The position numbers and the translations under genes were made by a program. From contig NZ_CANMEU010000001.1 in assembly GCF_947497045.1 (NCBI RefSeq), positions 62,001-126,000 on the forward strand: a DNA stretch of 64,000 nt. The letters are read 5' to 3'. This document shows positions 53,628-63,604 of this stretch, piece by piece. The notes under the pieces are model-generated. The model was not told the origin of the DNA and did not search any database. It was given only the letters and a program-made list of their open reading frames with translations. The first letter of the stretch is position 1, and each line of letters opens with the position of its first letter. This stretch comes from an uncultured Tateyamaria sp. (GTDB taxonomy: Bacteria > Pseudomonadota > Alphaproteobacteria > Rhodobacterales > Rhodobacteraceae).

Positions 53628-54391
53628 CCCGTCAACGCCCGCCGAATAAGGTTCAGGCCGACCACGAACAGCACCACAAGGGTCGTTTTTCGGAACAGAG
53701 CCTGATCCACCCGGTCCAGCACCTGCCCCCCGAGCCATTGACCGGCAAGGGCGGGCGGGACCAGTGCAAGGCTCAGCGGCAGTGTCTCGGCCCGCAACAC
53801 CCCCGAGCCCAGATGCGCCCCTGCCAGCGCCAAGGCACCCAGCCCATAAATCACACCCTGCGCCCGCATCTGTTCGGATTTTTCCGTATCGAGGGCGGTC
53901 AGATACAATACCGTCGATGGCCCCCATATCCCCGATATCCCGCCCAGAAAGCCCGTAAACGCACCAATCCCCGCCTCGACATCCGCGCGCTGCCGCGCCA
54001 GCCGGAACTGAAAACCCGTCAGTTGCAACACCGCAAGGCCTGTCACCGGAAAGCCGATCAGCCCCACCATCACAGAAAGCGGCAACACCCGGACCAGTTG
54101 CGCACTGACCATCAGTACCGTGCCGCCCACCACCAGATAGATCCAGAAACGTCTGGCGGACGCCCAAGCGGCACCAGGTCCCTGCCGCAAAGCCTGCGTA
54201 AGATTGGTGACCAGTGTCGGCAGGATCAGTCCGGCAAGCGCCAACTCAGGGTCCATAAAGCTCGACAGGCCCGAAATCAGAACCATCGGCATCGCGAATC
54301 CAACAACCCCTTTTACGAAGCCCGCCAATGCGGCGATGATGAACGCAATCACCCAAAGGCTGATCGGCAAAAGGGTCACGAACATATCCAT
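53624..54391 (-). CDS. TauE/SafE-family sulfite-exporter-like permease
   Basis: The 255-residue protein has about eight membrane helices and the internal pseudo-repeat AGFVKGVVGFAMPMVLISGL / GAFTGFLGGISGIWGPSTVL typical of TauE/SafE. Substrates can be sulfite or organosulfonates; none is predictable here. AGAGGG precedes the ATG. Confidence 0.85.
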   Translation of the reverse strand: MDMFVTLLPISLWVIAFIIAALAGFVKGVVGFAMPMVLISGLSSFMDPELALAGLILPTLVTNLTQALRQGPGAAWASARRFWIYLVVGGTVLMVSAQLVRVLPLSVMVGLIGFPVTGLAVLQLTGFQFRLARQRADVEAGIGAFTGFLGGISGIWGPSTVLYLTALDTEKSEQMRAQGVIYGLGALALAGAHLGSGVLRAETLPLSLALVPPALAGQWLGGQVLDRVDQALFRKTTLVVLFVVGLNLIRRALTG

Positions 54392-54536
54392 AGCGCCCTC
54401 TTACGCCGAACCGTGCTGCACTGCAAAATAACGACGCGAAACAATAGAACAAATTGCCGCATCGAAATGAATGTTAATTGCGCTGCACCTGCAAAGTAGG
54501 TAGTGAGTCGCACAGACCGAGATGGAGAAAAACACC

Positions 54537-56225
54537 ATGGCACATGACGGACAGGACTTGGGTGACGTTGCCCCGATTTTGCTGGATGATCTGCTGGCCC
54601 TGACCGCCGCAGCCATTGCCCCTGTTGAGGCGATCACCGAACTGGCGCGCAGCTCTCTGCGGGACCAACTCAGCGTGGATGGCCGCGTGAACAACGCACT
54701 GGTCGAAGAACATCAGACCGCCGCCCACGGCCTTGCCTGGCTTGCCACCTACACCGAATCCCTGCGCCAGATGCACAAATGGGCCACCGTGCTCAAGGCG
54801 CAGTCGCAATTTGGCGAGGTTGAGGCACTGATCCTTCAGATCGCCTTTGGTGAATACCTTTGGCAGATCTATGGCGGTATCCAGATGAACCAGGGTGAAG
54901 TGCTGCGGTTGCAGGACCTTGGTCTGTCGCAAGATGATATGCGCGGCATGATGGACCCGGCGGTGATAGCTCTGACCCAGGGCGGCAACACCCAGGCCGC
55001 CCGCCTGCGCCTTGTCGAACTCATGCAGGAACGCAGCGCCGAGATCATCGTGGGCACCTCCGGGCTGGATGAAGAACTGGAAATGATCCGCGCCCAGTTC
55101 CGCCGCTATGCGGTCGAAAAGGTCGAACCCTTTGCCCATGACTGGCACCTCAAGGACGAGTTGATCCCGATGGAGGTCATCGAGGACCTAGCCGAGATGG
55201 GTGTGTTCGGCCTCACAATCCCCGAAGAATACGGCGGCCTTGGTCTGTCCAAGGCATCAATGTGCGTGGTTAGCGAAGAGTTGTCACGCGGCTATATCGG
55301 CGTCGGCTCGCTTGGCACCCGGTCCGAAATCGCGGCCGAGTTGATCATCGCGGGCGGCACGGACGCCCAAAAGGAAAAGTGGCTGCCGCAACTGGCCAGC
55401 GCCGAAACCCTGCCCACAGCCGTCTTCACCGAACCCAACACCGGATCCGACCTCGGGTCTTTGCGCACCCGCGCAGTCAAGGATGCCAAAGGCGACTACA
55501 AGATCACCGGCAACAAGACGTGGATCACCCACGCCACCCGCACCCAGATTATGACGCTGCTGGCGCGCACCGACCCGAACACGACCGACTACAAGGGGCT
55601 GTCGATGTTTCTGGCCGAAAAGACGCCGGGGGACGAGGCCAACCCGTTCCCAACGGACGGCATGACCGGGGGCGAGATCGAAGTGCTCGGCTATCGTGGA
55701 ATGAAGGAATACGAACTGGCCTTTGATGATTTCCACGTGAAAGGTGAGAACCTGCTTGGCGGGGAAGAGGGCAAAGGCTTCAAACAGTTGATGGAGACGT
55801 TTGAAAGCGCCCGCATCCAGACCGCCGCCCGTGCCATTGGGGTTGCACAATCCGCGCTCGATATCTCGATGCAATACGCACAGGACCGCAAGCAATTCGG
55901 CAAATCCCTGATCAACTTCCCCCGCGTCGCCAACAAGTTGGCGATGATGGCGGTCGAAATCATGGTGGCGCGCCAACTCACCTATTTCTCGGCCTTTGAG
56001 AAAGACGAAGGGCGGCGTTGCGATGTCGAGGCGGGCATGGCCAAGCTGCTTGGGGCGCGGGTCGCCTGGGCGGCTGCGGACAATGGGCTGCAAATCCATG
56101 GTGGCAACGGCTTTGCGCTGGAATACAAGATTAGCCGGGTGCTGTGTGACGCACGCATCCTCAATATCTTTGAAGGGGCCGCCGAAATTCAGGCTCAGGT
56201 CATCGCACGCCGCCTTCTGGGATAA
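54537..56225 (+). CDS. mcd: (2S)-methylsuccinyl-CoA dehydrogenase
   Basis: The 562-residue acyl-CoA dehydrogenase has the long N-terminal extension (about 150 residues with LLDDLLALTAAAIAPVEA and MHKWATVL) that marks Mcd. The dehydrogenase core follows: GLTIPEEYGGLGLSK, TAVFTEPNTGSDL, KTWITHATRTQIM, YAQDRKQFGKSLINFPRV. Mcd makes mesaconyl-C1-CoA in the ethylmalonyl-CoA pathway of acetate assimilation and passes electrons to ETF. GGAG is 9 bases before this ATG, so the start at 54522 is rejected. Confidence 0.92.
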   Translation: MAHDGQDLGDVAPILLDDLLALTAAAIAPVEAITELARSSLRDQLSVDGRVNNALVEEHQTAAHGLAWLATYTESLRQMHKWATVLKAQSQFGEVEALILQIAFGEYLWQIYGGIQMNQGEVLRLQDLGLSQDDMRGMMDPAVIALTQGGNTQAARLRLVELMQERSAEIIVGTSGLDEELEMIRAQFRRYAVEKVEPFAHDWHLKDELIPMEVIEDLAEMGVFGLTIPEEYGGLGLSKASMCVVSEELSRGYIGVGSLGTRSEIAAELIIAGGTDAQKEKWLPQLASAETLPTAVFTEPNTGSDLGSLRTRAVKDAKGDYKITGNKTWITHATRTQIMTLLARTDPNTTDYKGLSMFLAEKTPGDEANPFPTDGMTGGEIEVLGYRGMKEYELAFDDFHVKGENLLGGEEGKGFKQLMETFESARIQTAARAIGVAQSALDISMQYAQDRKQFGKSLINFPRVANKLAMMAVEIMVARQLTYFSAFEKDEGRRCDVEAGMAKLLGARVAWAAADNGLQIHGGNGFALEYKISRVLCDARILNIFEGAAEIQAQVIARRLLG

Positions 56226-56267
56226 GGCGACCATTGACCACCCTGCCTAAGCGGTGAAAGTGGGCGC

Positions 56268-56864
56268 ATGTTCACCTTTGCCGCAGCCGTCTTTTTTCTG
56301 ATCATCACCCCCGGACCCGGCGTCCTGTCCGCAGCCGGGGTGGGCGCAGCCTACGGGATGCGGTCGGGTCTGCGCTATGTGCTGGGACTGTTCATCGGCA
56401 ACATATTGGTGATTCTGGCAGTGGTCACGGGGCTCGCAGCACTCGTTTTGGCCAATCCGCTGGTGCGCAACGTCCTTTTTGCACTCTCGACGGCCTACCT
56501 GCTCTATCTTGCCATGCGCATCGCATTTGCGGGCTCCACCCTCGCCTTCCGGCCCGCACAAAGCGAACCGGGTGTGCTTGCAGGCATCCTGCTGCAACCG
56601 ATCAACCCCAAGGCTTACGCCGTCAACACCGCGCTTTTTTCAGGTTTTGCGATCTTTCCCGACGCGTTGGTGGTCGAGGCGATCTGGAAACTGATCGTCG
56701 TCAACCTGATCTGGGTGCCGATCCACGTGCTGTGGGTCTGGCTGGGGGTGCGGCTGAAGGCGCTGAACCTTGCACGGGAACGGCAACGGCTGATCAATTA
56801 CGCCATGGCCGGGTCCATGCTGATCGTCGTCGCACTGGCCGTTTTCGCAGAGCTGCGCGGCTGA
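56268..56864 (+). CDS. LysE/RhtB-family amino acid exporter
   Basis: The 198-residue membrane protein has the LysE N-terminus TPGPGVLSAAGVGAAYGMRSGLRYVLGLFIGN, about six helices and LLYLAMRIAFAG. It follows mcd after 42 bp. The exported substrate is unknown. Confidence 0.88.
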   Translation: MFTFAAAVFFLIITPGPGVLSAAGVGAAYGMRSGLRYVLGLFIGNILVILAVVTGLAALVLANPLVRNVLFALSTAYLLYLAMRIAFAGSTLAFRPAQSEPGVLAGILLQPINPKAYAVNTALFSGFAIFPDALVVEAIWKLIVVNLIWVPIHVLWVWLGVRLKALNLARERQRLINYAMAGSMLIVVALAVFAELRG

Positions 56865-56987
56865 AACAGGGAGCCTGTCGCCCGCGTCTTGAGCAGCTTT
56901 TCACCCCAATGTGCGGCAAAGCGCCCAAAACCTGAGGTTGTCACGCTTTCCCTTGCACCCCAGCATACCCGGGCGTATCGCGAATTT

Positions 56988-57512
56988 ATGGCCAAAGCAC
57001 CTCTCTCCCCCGCCGCCTGGATCGAAGCCGGGCTTGATCAACTCACCGCCGTTGGGCCGATGGCCCTGCGCGCTGAACCACTGTCGCGTTACCTCAAGAC
57101 CTCGAAAGGGTCGTTTTACTGGCATTTCAAGGATGTGCCCGCGTTTCAGGCCGCCATTCTGGCGCATTGGAAAGACCACGCGATGGCCGAATTGAAGGCC
57201 GAAGCGGCAATGGACGGCACCCCGACCGACAAAATGATCCGCTTCGGTCAGAACGTGCAGAACGACACAGCCGGCCCGGCACTGCGTGCATGGGCACATG
57301 CGGATGCCGCAGTGAAGGCGGCGGTTCGTGATGTCGACAGTGCGCGTATGACCCGTCTTGTGGCTTTGATGTCCGACATTGGGGTCACCAATGATGATTT
57401 CACCAAAGCAGCTTACGGCGCTCTTGTCGGCCTCAAGCAGATGAATTCGGATGATGGCGAAGCGTTGGTCGCCTTTGCGGCCCTTGTCGATCTGGTTATG
57501 GCGCTCAAGTGA
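56988..57512 (+). CDS. TetR-like transcriptional regulator
   Basis: The 174-residue protein has an N-terminal HTH (AAWIEAGLDQLTAVGPMALRAEPLSRYLKTSKGSFYWHFKDVPAFQAAILAHW) followed by an all-helical effector region. The frame opens at 56889, but the family start is at the ATG at 56988. GTGA overlap with the next gene suggests coupling. The ligand is unknown. Confidence 0.85.
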   Translation: MAKAPLSPAAWIEAGLDQLTAVGPMALRAEPLSRYLKTSKGSFYWHFKDVPAFQAAILAHWKDHAMAELKAEAAMDGTPTDKMIRFGQNVQNDTAGPALRAWAHADAAVKAAVRDVDSARMTRLVALMSDIGVTNDDFTKAAYGALVGLKQMNSDDGEALVAFAALVDLVMALK

Positions 57513-57901
57513 CTAGAATCGCGGCGTTCGCGCTTATTGGATTTATTCCGACGTGTCAGGCTGATGAGACCGTCGCACGCTATGGTGCGGCGGGTGTCAC
57601 TTGGACCCTCACAACGCTGAACGGAGCCACCTTTGCACCCCGCGCAACGCTCGAGTTCGAACCCGGCGGGCCGATGTCGGGACAAGCACCCTGCAACCGG
57701 TTTACTGCCACAAATTCGGTCCCCTATCCCTGGTTCGAAACGGGCCCGATTGCGGCGACCAAGATGGCCTGCCCCGACCTTGATGCCGAAACCGCCTATC
57801 TTGGCGCGCTGTCGCTGATGACCCAATCCGAAGTGCGGGGCGACACGCTGTTCCTGCGCAACGATGATGGCGGCGAGATGGTGTTCACAGCGTCCGAGTG
57901 A
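57509..57901 (+). CDS. META/HslJ-like secreted protein
   Basis: The 130-residue protein starts at GTG overlapping the TetR stop. It has an N-terminal signal-like segment (ending near CQA) and a META-type fold ([21 protein letters not shown]). Its function is unknown; HslJ relatives are heat-shock or novobiocin-linked. It converges with recO, overlapping by 17 bp. Confidence 0.72.
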   Translation: MTRIAAFALIGFIPTCQADETVARYGAAGVTWTLTTLNGATFAPRATLEFEPGGPMSGQAPCNRFTATNSVPYPWFETGPIAATKMACPDLDAETAYLGALSLMTQSEVRGDTLFLRNDDGGEMVFTASE

Positions 57902-58610
57902 GGGCATCGACAAACCGCGCCCGCGCTTCGGGAAGCGGGCGTGTGCCCAGACTGCGCGCCACATGCGCCTCAAAGAAGTAGCCTGTGGTGGACAGGGCCT
58001 GCACGATCTCCGTGTTTGAGGCATCGCCTTCACCGCGCAGCACCGGGGGCAAAGGCAGCAACCGATCGGCCCATTCGCCCGCACCTCCGCCAGATACAGC
58101 CCGCCCGGATTTAGGCGAGACATAGCGCAAGTCGTCACTGCCCCCCGTCACTGCACACACGCTCAGATCAAGACCAAACCCAAGCTCTTCGAGCAGCGCA
58201 ACCTCCCACTGCACATAGGCCAGCGGCCACACATCATTCTGGCCCAACAGATCAAGCAATTTCTCGGTGCGCCGATAAAGCGGCGCATGCGCCTCGCGTT
58301 CGGGCAACGCATAGGCCAGCAACGCGGTCACCGTATTCAACCCGGCCAAGGCCAGCCGATCATCCATCACCAGAGCAGCCCGGCTGCGCACAGGCTCGAC
58401 CGTAAAGCTTCCGATATGTTCTTCAAGACGCGCGCGCCACGCCACGTCCAGCTGCGCGCCCGGTTGTAGAATAGGCGCGATCTTGCGGCTGGTGCCACCG
58501 CGCACCACCCCGGCATGACGGCCCTTGTCTTCGGTAAACACATCGATGATGGCGCTGCTTTCACCATGGCGGCGCACGCTCAGCAATATGCCGGTGCCGC
58601 GCCAGTCCAT
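57885..58610 (-). CDS. recO: DNA repair protein RecO
   Basis: The 241-residue protein has the N-terminal OB domain ([33 protein letters not shown]) and the RecO C-terminal region. It loads RecA onto SSB-coated DNA with RecR. It is the last gene of the lepB-rnc-era-DUF1491-recO operon. Confidence 0.92.
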   Translation of the reverse strand: MDWRGTGILLSVRRHGESSAIIDVFTEDKGRHAGVVRGGTSRKIAPILQPGAQLDVAWRARLEEHIGSFTVEPVRSRAALVMDDRLALAGLNTVTALLAYALPEREAHAPLYRRTEKLLDLLGQNDVWPLAYVQWEVALLEELGFGLDLSVCAVTGGSDDLRYVSPKSGRAVSGGGAGEWADRLLPLPPVLRGEGDASNTEIVQALSTTGYFFEAHVARSLGTRPLPEARARFVDALTRTL

Positions 58611-58611
58611 C

Positions 58612-58941
58612 TCAGGCCAACCCGTCCTGATCCAGCAGGTGTCGTCCCGCGCGGTCCTCGACCTCGATCACCCACAAATCAGGATCAAAGCCGCGCTGGC
58701 GTGCCACAGCCGCATCAACATCCTGCTCAGGACCGGCCTCCAGTTCGCTCCAGACACGGGTGTCGGTCATCAGATCAAAGGTGCGCTGAAACAAGGTCGC
58801 GTTCCCATCCAGCATGTTCAGCTTGACCAGCACGACCCCGCCCGTGTCATCCCCGTGCGCAACAACAAAGGCCGGGATATCCGCCAGCCGCAACCGCGCC
58901 AGATACGCATCCACCCAGAACCGAGAGGTCAGACGAGGCAC
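58612..58941 (-). CDS. DUF1491 family protein
   Basis: The 109-residue protein starts [27 protein letters not shown], the typical DUF1491 N-terminus. GGAGG lies 5 bases before the GTG at 58941, so the frame extension to 58980 is rejected. Its position between era and recO is a conserved alphaproteobacterial arrangement. Its function is unknown. Confidence 0.88.
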   Translation of the reverse strand: MPRLTSRFWVDAYLARLRLADIPAFVVAHGDDTGGVVLVKLNMLDGNATLFQRTFDLMTDTRVWSELEAGPEQDVDAAVARQRGFDPDLWVIEVEDRAGRHLLDQDGLA

Positions 58942-59001
58942 GATATCCTCCGCTTTTCCGTTCTCAAAAAACGCACCCAAAGAGGGTGGGCCACAACCGA
59001 C

Positions 59002-59910
59002 TCAGGCGTTTCCATCTTTGAAATCCAGACCCATTTCGGAATAACGCTCCGCCTCTTCCTGCCATTTCTCACGCACCTTGACCTGAAGGAACAGATGCAC
59101 CTTTCGGCCCAGAAATTCAGTCAATTCGGCGCGGCTGGCTTGCGAGACAGACTTGATCGTCTCGCCTTTGTTGCCCAGCACGATACCTTTGTGACCATCG
59201 CGGCTGACATAGATCACCTGGTCGATGCGTGCGGTGCCGTCCTTGCGCTCTTCCCAGCTCTCGGTCTCGACAGTCAGTTGATAGGGCAGTTCCTGATGCA
59301 AACGCAGGGTCAGCTTTTCGCGGGTCATTTCAGCCGCGATCATGCGCATGGGCAGGTCGGCAATCTGGTCTTCGGGATAAAGCCACGGGCCTTCGGGTAC
59401 ATGCGTGGCCAGCCATTGACGCAGCGTGTCGACCCCATGCCCCTTTTCGGCAGAGATCATAAAGGTTTCGGCAAAATCAAAGCGTTTGTTCAGATCATCC
59501 GTCAGTCCCAGCAAGACGGGGGCCTCCACCCGATCGATCTTGTTGATCGCAAGGGCCACGGTTCGCCCCTGCCCGATCTCGGCCAGCCGTTCCAACACCC
59601 GTTCCACACCCGGTGTCACACCGCGATGGGCCTCGACCACCAGTACGACCACATCCGCATCCGCCGCACCACCCCAGGCGGCCGCGACCATCGCGCGGTC
59701 CAGACGGCGGCGGGGCTGAAACAACCCCGGCGTGTCGACAAACACGATCTGCGCCTGCCCTTCCATCGCGACCCCGCGGATGCGGGCGCGGGTGGTCTGG
59801 ACCTTGTGGGTCACAATGCTAACCTTGGCCCCCACCATCCGGTTGAGAAGCGTGGATTTGCCCGCATTGGGCTCTCCAATCAGGGCAACGAAACCGGCGC
59901 GGGTGTTCAT
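59002..59910 (-). CDS. era: GTPase Era
   Basis: The 302-residue protein has G1 [11 protein letters not shown]3 DTPG, G4 NKID and the C-terminal KH domain ending ...[15 protein letters not shown]. It binds the 3' end of 16S rRNA in 30S maturation. Its ATG overlaps the rnc stop. Confidence 0.96.
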   Translation of the reverse strand: MNTRAGFVALIGEPNAGKSTLLNRMVGAKVSIVTHKVQTTRARIRGVAMEGQAQIVFVDTPGLFQPRRRLDRAMVAAAWGGAADADVVVLVVEAHRGVTPGVERVLERLAEIGQGRTVALAINKIDRVEAPVLLGLTDDLNKRFDFAETFMISAEKGHGVDTLRQWLATHVPEGPWLYPEDQIADLPMRMIAAEMTREKLTLRLHQELPYQLTVETESWEERKDGTARIDQVIYVSRDGHKGIVLGNKGETIKSVSQASRAELTEFLGRKVHLFLQVKVREKWQEEAERYSEMGLDFKDGNA

Positions 59911-60593
59911 GTGTCTTGCTCCAATGCGTCCATCAGCGCCTTTGCGGCGCTTTGCTGGGCCTCACGCTTTGATCCGGCGGTGGCGCTGGCCTCGGCACCT
60001 GTATCCAGTTGCGCTGATATCGTGAACACCGGCGCATGATCTGGGCCCGTGCGGGCCGTTTCGACATAGCGGGGCGGGGCCAGCCCCCGGGCCTGTGCCC
60101 ATTCCTGCAAGGCGGTCTTGGCATCGCGCGCGTCATCCTCGACTCGGCCAATCCGGTCACGCCACAGGCGCAGGATCATGTCGCGGGCCACGGCAAATCC
60201 CGCATCCAGATAAACGGCGGCAATCACCGCCTCGACCGCATCACCCAGCAACGCCTGCTTGCGCCGTCCGCCCGACATCATCTCGGATCGCCCAAGGCGC
60301 AGCACATCCCCAAGCCCGATATCACGCGCCACATCCGCGCAGGTTTCCTTGCGCACAAGCGCATTGAACCGGGGGGCAAGCAACCCTTCGGCGGCCTCTT
60401 TGTCCGCGGACAACAACGCCTCGGCCATCACAAGGCCCAACACCCGGTCCCCCAGAAATTCCAGCCGCTGATTGTCAGATCGGGTGGGCGAGGACATCGA
60501 GGCATGCGTGACCGCCTCGATCAAAAGGTCGGGGGCGTTGAACGCATGCCCGATCCGCGCCTCAAAGGCCTTGAGATCAGCGCCCAGCTTCAC
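59907..60593 (-). CDS. rnc: Ribonuclease III
   Basis: The 228-residue protein has the catalytic signature [21 protein letters not shown], the second acidic site [15 protein letters not shown], and a C-terminal dsRNA-binding domain. It starts with GTG overlapping the lepB stop (GTGA). It processes rRNA and cleaves double-stranded RNA. Confidence 0.96.
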   Translation of the reverse strand: MKLGADLKAFEARIGHAFNAPDLLIEAVTHASMSSPTRSDNQRLEFLGDRVLGLVMAEALLSADKEAAEGLLAPRFNALVRKETCADVARDIGLGDVLRLGRSEMMSGGRRKQALLGDAVEAVIAAVYLDAGFAVARDMILRLWRDRIGRVEDDARDAKTALQEWAQARGLAPPRYVETARTGPDHAPVFTISAQLDTGAEASATAGSKREAQQSAAKALMDALEQDT

Positions 60594-61414
60594 TCGATTC
60601 CCTTAAAGAAACGGTCGCTGCGCCATGTCCAGAAATACAGCATCGACCGGCCTGCGGATGAAAAAACGACCCGATCCGCGCGCCCAATCAGGTTCTCAAA
60701 CGGGACATAGCCAACGCCGCCCGCAACCTGGGCCAAACGGCTGTCGGATGAGTTGTCACGGTTGTCGCCCATGAAAAAGAAATGCCCCTCGGGCACACGG
60801 TAGACGGACGTGTTATCCGACCCCTGCGCACCCACATTCAGCACCACATGTTCGCGCCCATCGGGAAAAGTCTCGACAAAGCGGGACTTGGTGCAGGCGG
60901 CACCCTGCCCCACTGCCCCGCTTTCGCAACGTGGCAGCAGGCCTTGCGGACCCTGGCGGTCAAACACTTCGGAAAATGTGCCTGCGGCCTCCTGCGGCAC
61001 AGGGGTCCCGTTCAGAATGATCTGACCGTTGGTGATCTGGACCGTGTCACCAGGCAACCCAACAAGCCGTTTGATGTAATCCGAGCCTTGGACGGGGTGA
61101 CGGAACACAACGACATCGCCCCGCTCTGGCTCGCCGGCCCAGATACGGGTGTTGTCCCCGTCGATGAACCCGCACAGCTTTTTCGCATCCAGCCCGATCA
61201 GCGGGATCGAGGGGCACGAGGCATAGGAATACCCATAGGCCATCTTGTTCACGAACAGGAAATCCCCAATCAACAGCGTCTCTTTCATCGACCCGGACGG
61301 AATCCAGAAGGGTTGAAAGAACAGGGTGCGAAACACGCCCGCAATCAGCAGCGCGTAGACAACTGTTTTGATCGTTTCGATCACGCCGTTCTGGGACTTT
61401 TCCTTGGCGGCCAT
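60590..61414 (-). CDS. lepB: Signal peptidase I
   Basis: The 274-residue protein has an N-terminal membrane helix, the catalytic Ser in [16 protein letters not shown], the catalytic Lys in [14 protein letters not shown], and [11 protein letters not shown]. It cleaves signal peptides of exported proteins. It forms an operon with rnc and era. Confidence 0.95.
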   Translation of the reverse strand: MAAKEKSQNGVIETIKTVVYALLIAGVFRTLFFQPFWIPSGSMKETLLIGDFLFVNKMAYGYSYASCPSIPLIGLDAKKLCGFIDGDNTRIWAGEPERGDVVVFRHPVQGSDYIKRLVGLPGDTVQITNGQIILNGTPVPQEAAGTFSEVFDRQGPQGLLPRCESGAVGQGAACTKSRFVETFPDGREHVVLNVGAQGSDNTSVYRVPEGHFFFMGDNRDNSSDSRLAQVAGGVGYVPFENLIGRADRVVFSSAGRSMLYFWTWRSDRFFKGIE

Positions 61415-61527
61415 GGGGCGCTCCTGCTGGGGTCGGGTTCAGGGGTACATGCGGGTGCGGGGGTGGGGTGTCAAGGCACGGGCCCGCTTTGGGCCACCAC
61501 CCGCAATTTCGTGATGAGATGTCGGAT

Positions 61528-61935
61528 CTAGGCGGCAGGCATGGGGCGCGCTTCGATCACCACAAAGGCCTGCGCCCATGGGTGATCATCCGTCAGCGTG
61601 ACGTGAATGATCGCCTCGTGCCCTGCCGGTGTCATCTGGGCAAGCCGTTCCGCCGCCCACCCGGTCACGGCCATGACAGGCTGGCCCGTGCGTAGGTTTG
61701 ATACTGCCATGTCTTTCCAACTGATGCCCATGCGCAGGCCAGTACCAAGCGCCTTTGAACATGCCTCTTTCGCGGCCCACCGTTTGGCATAGGTGCCTGC
61801 CACATCCTTGCGCCGTTCGGCCTTTGCCTGTTCCACGTCCGTGAACACGCGGTCGCGAAACCGGTCTCCGAACCGATCAAGGGTGCCCTGGATGCGCTCG
61901 ATATTGGCCAGGTCGGTGCCAATACCGAGGATCAC
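61528..61935 (-). CDS. acpS: Holo-acyl-carrier-protein synthase
   Basis: The 135-residue protein has the N-terminal [13 protein letters not shown] and [16 protein letters not shown], the Mg/CoA-binding motifs of AcpS. It attaches 4'-phosphopantetheine to ACP. The GTG start overlaps the Dabb stop (GTGA). Confidence 0.94.
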   Translation of the reverse strand: MILGIGTDLANIERIQGTLDRFGDRFRDRVFTDVEQAKAERRKDVAGTYAKRWAAKEACSKALGTGLRMGISWKDMAVSNLRTGQPVMAVTGWAAERLAQMTPAGHEAIIHVTLTDDHPWAQAFVVIEARPMPAA

Positions 61936-62246
61936 GCGGGGGCCTCGATGTCATAGACCCGGATGCCGTCCGCGCCCCCTTCACACAACGCCACCAATTG
62001 GGCACCAAGGGCCTGATGATCGGGGTGGACCGCATAGGCCGCCAGCGCCCTGGGGTTTTTGGCGTCCAGCGTGAAGCCATAGGTGTAGCCCGGCGATTTG
62101 CCCTCGTAATCCCGGTTTGGGCCGGCGCGAAAACCGCTGCACCCGTCAAGCTGGTCAACCAAATCCCCAAGCGACAGCATGATTTTATCAAGCGCAACCA
62201 CGTCAACTCCGTCAGGCAGGCGCAACATCACACAATGGCGGATCAT
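61932..62246 (-). CDS. Dabb-family (stress-responsive A/B barrel) protein
   Basis: The 104-residue protein starts [14 protein letters not shown] and contains [31 protein letters not shown], the Dabb fold pattern. Family members are small dimeric barrels, some monooxygenases or olivetolic-type cyclases. The specific role is unknown. Confidence 0.85.
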   Translation of the reverse strand: MIRHCVMLRLPDGVDVVALDKIMLSLGDLVDQLDGCSGFRAGPNRDYEGKSPGYTYGFTLDAKNPRALAAYAVHPDHQALGAQLVALCEGGADGIRVYDIEAPA

Positions 62247-62276
62247 GGGCGGGGTCCTTTCCTTGGGGCCACGGGG

Positions 62277-62720
62277 CTAGTTCAAACGCTCCACGGCGCG
62301 GGTGTTCAGATCAATGCGCCAGCGCGTGGGTTGCGTCGGGCAACAGCGGGGGTCATTCGGGCCTGGCATATCCGTCGTCAGTTCCACATGGGTAGGTGTG
62401 AACGCATGATCACGGGGCGAGTGGCCGAACAGGCCTTCGACCCGGCCTGCAAACTGCCAGCCTTGCGTCGTGCGCACATACAGTCCAACCGCGATTCCGG
62501 TATTGCCAGCAGCCCCCGGAATAGCCTCATAGACCACCCCAACAGCACGATTGGCGACGTTGGGATCTTCGGCATTTGGCATCCAGAACGACGCCTCGGC
62601 CCGGCCAGAGGCGGTCATCGTCCCAAAGAGCAACTGATCAAGATCTGGCCACCCCGCCTGCTGCGCTGAAACAGGCGTGGTCAGCAAGGCGGCAATCAGG
62701 ACGAGGGTGCGCGCGATCAT
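62277..62720 (-). CDS. Hypothetical secreted protein
   Basis: The 147-residue protein has a signal peptide (MIARTLVLIAALLTTPVSAQQ, cleavage likely after SAQ or SA). The mature part is not recognised (EASFWMPNAEDPNVANRAVGVVYEAIPG, TQGWQFAGRVEGLFG). Its ATG overlaps the pdxJ stop. It is probably periplasmic. Confidence 0.75.
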   Translation of the reverse strand: MIARTLVLIAALLTTPVSAQQAGWPDLDQLLFGTMTASGRAEASFWMPNAEDPNVANRAVGVVYEAIPGAAGNTGIAVGLYVRTTQGWQFAGRVEGLFGHSPRDHAFTPTHVELTTDMPGPNDPRCCPTQPTRWRIDLNTRAVERLN

Positions 62721-63478
62721 TGTGCGGCCTCGCGCGCGGCATCCATCAGTCTGCGCATCTCGCGGATGGCAGGATCAAGACCCAGAAAGATCGCCTCACC
62801 GATCAGGAAGTGACCGATATTCAACTCGCGCGCCTCGGGAAAGGCCGCAACGGGGGCGACCGTTTCATAGGTCAGGCCGTGGCCCACATGCACTTCAAGG
62901 CCAAGGTCATGGGCAAATGTGCTCATCTCGCGCAGGGCGGCCAACGCGCGGTCGCGGTCATCAAACCGTCCCTCGTGGTGGGCATCGCAATAGGCCCCCG
63001 AGTGCAGTTCGATCACTTGCGCCCCGATGCGATGGGCCGCTTCGATCTGGCGTTTGTCAGCCGCGATAAAGATCGACACCCGACAGCCCGCATCACGCAA
63101 CGGTGCAATGAAATGCGCCAGCTCGTTTTCCTCGCGCGCAACTTCAAGGCCACCTTCGGTGGTGCGCTCTTCGCGTTTCTCGGGGACGATGCACACGGCG
63201 TGCGGTTTGTGGCGCAGGGCGATGGCCTGCATTTCATCCGTTGCCGCCATCTCGAAATTCAGCGGCACGCTGAGGATGTCCATCAGCCCTTCGATGTCGG
63301 CATCCGAGATATGGCGACGGTCTTCGCGCAGGTGGGCAGTGATACCATCGGCACCCGCGTCTTCTGCGATGCGGGCCGCACGCAACGGATCGGGTGTGTC
63401 GCCACCACGGGCATTGCGCACAGTGGCCACGTGGTCAATGTTCACGCCAAGGCGCAGACGGTCGCGCAGTGCAGTCAT
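62717..63478 (-). CDS. pdxJ: Pyridoxine 5'-phosphate synthase
   Basis: The 253-residue protein starts LRLGVNIDHVATVRNARGG and carries TAHLREDRRHI, NFEMAATDEMQ, IELHSGAYCD and NIGHFLIGEAIFLGL. It makes PNP from deoxyxylulose 5-phosphate and aminoacetone phosphate. The ATG at 63478 is chosen; the frame opens further at 63547 but adds non-family residues. Confidence 0.95.
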   Translation of the reverse strand: MTALRDRLRLGVNIDHVATVRNARGGDTPDPLRAARIAEDAGADGITAHLREDRRHISDADIEGLMDILSVPLNFEMAATDEMQAIALRHKPHAVCIVPEKREERTTEGGLEVAREENELAHFIAPLRDAGCRVSIFIAADKRQIEAAHRIGAQVIELHSGAYCDAHHEGRFDDRDRALAALREMSTFAHDLGLEVHVGHGLTYETVAPVAAFPEARELNIGHFLIGEAIFLGLDPAIREMRRLMDAAREAAQ

Positions 63479-63604
63479 TTGAGTTCGTCCTCTTTCAACA
63501 GTGAGGGGCATGGTACTGCGCCAAGGCGGCGCTGGAAATGCAAACAAAGGGGCAAAATTGTACCAAGGCTGGCCCGCGTAAGGCGTACCCGTGGTGCGCC
63601 CATG

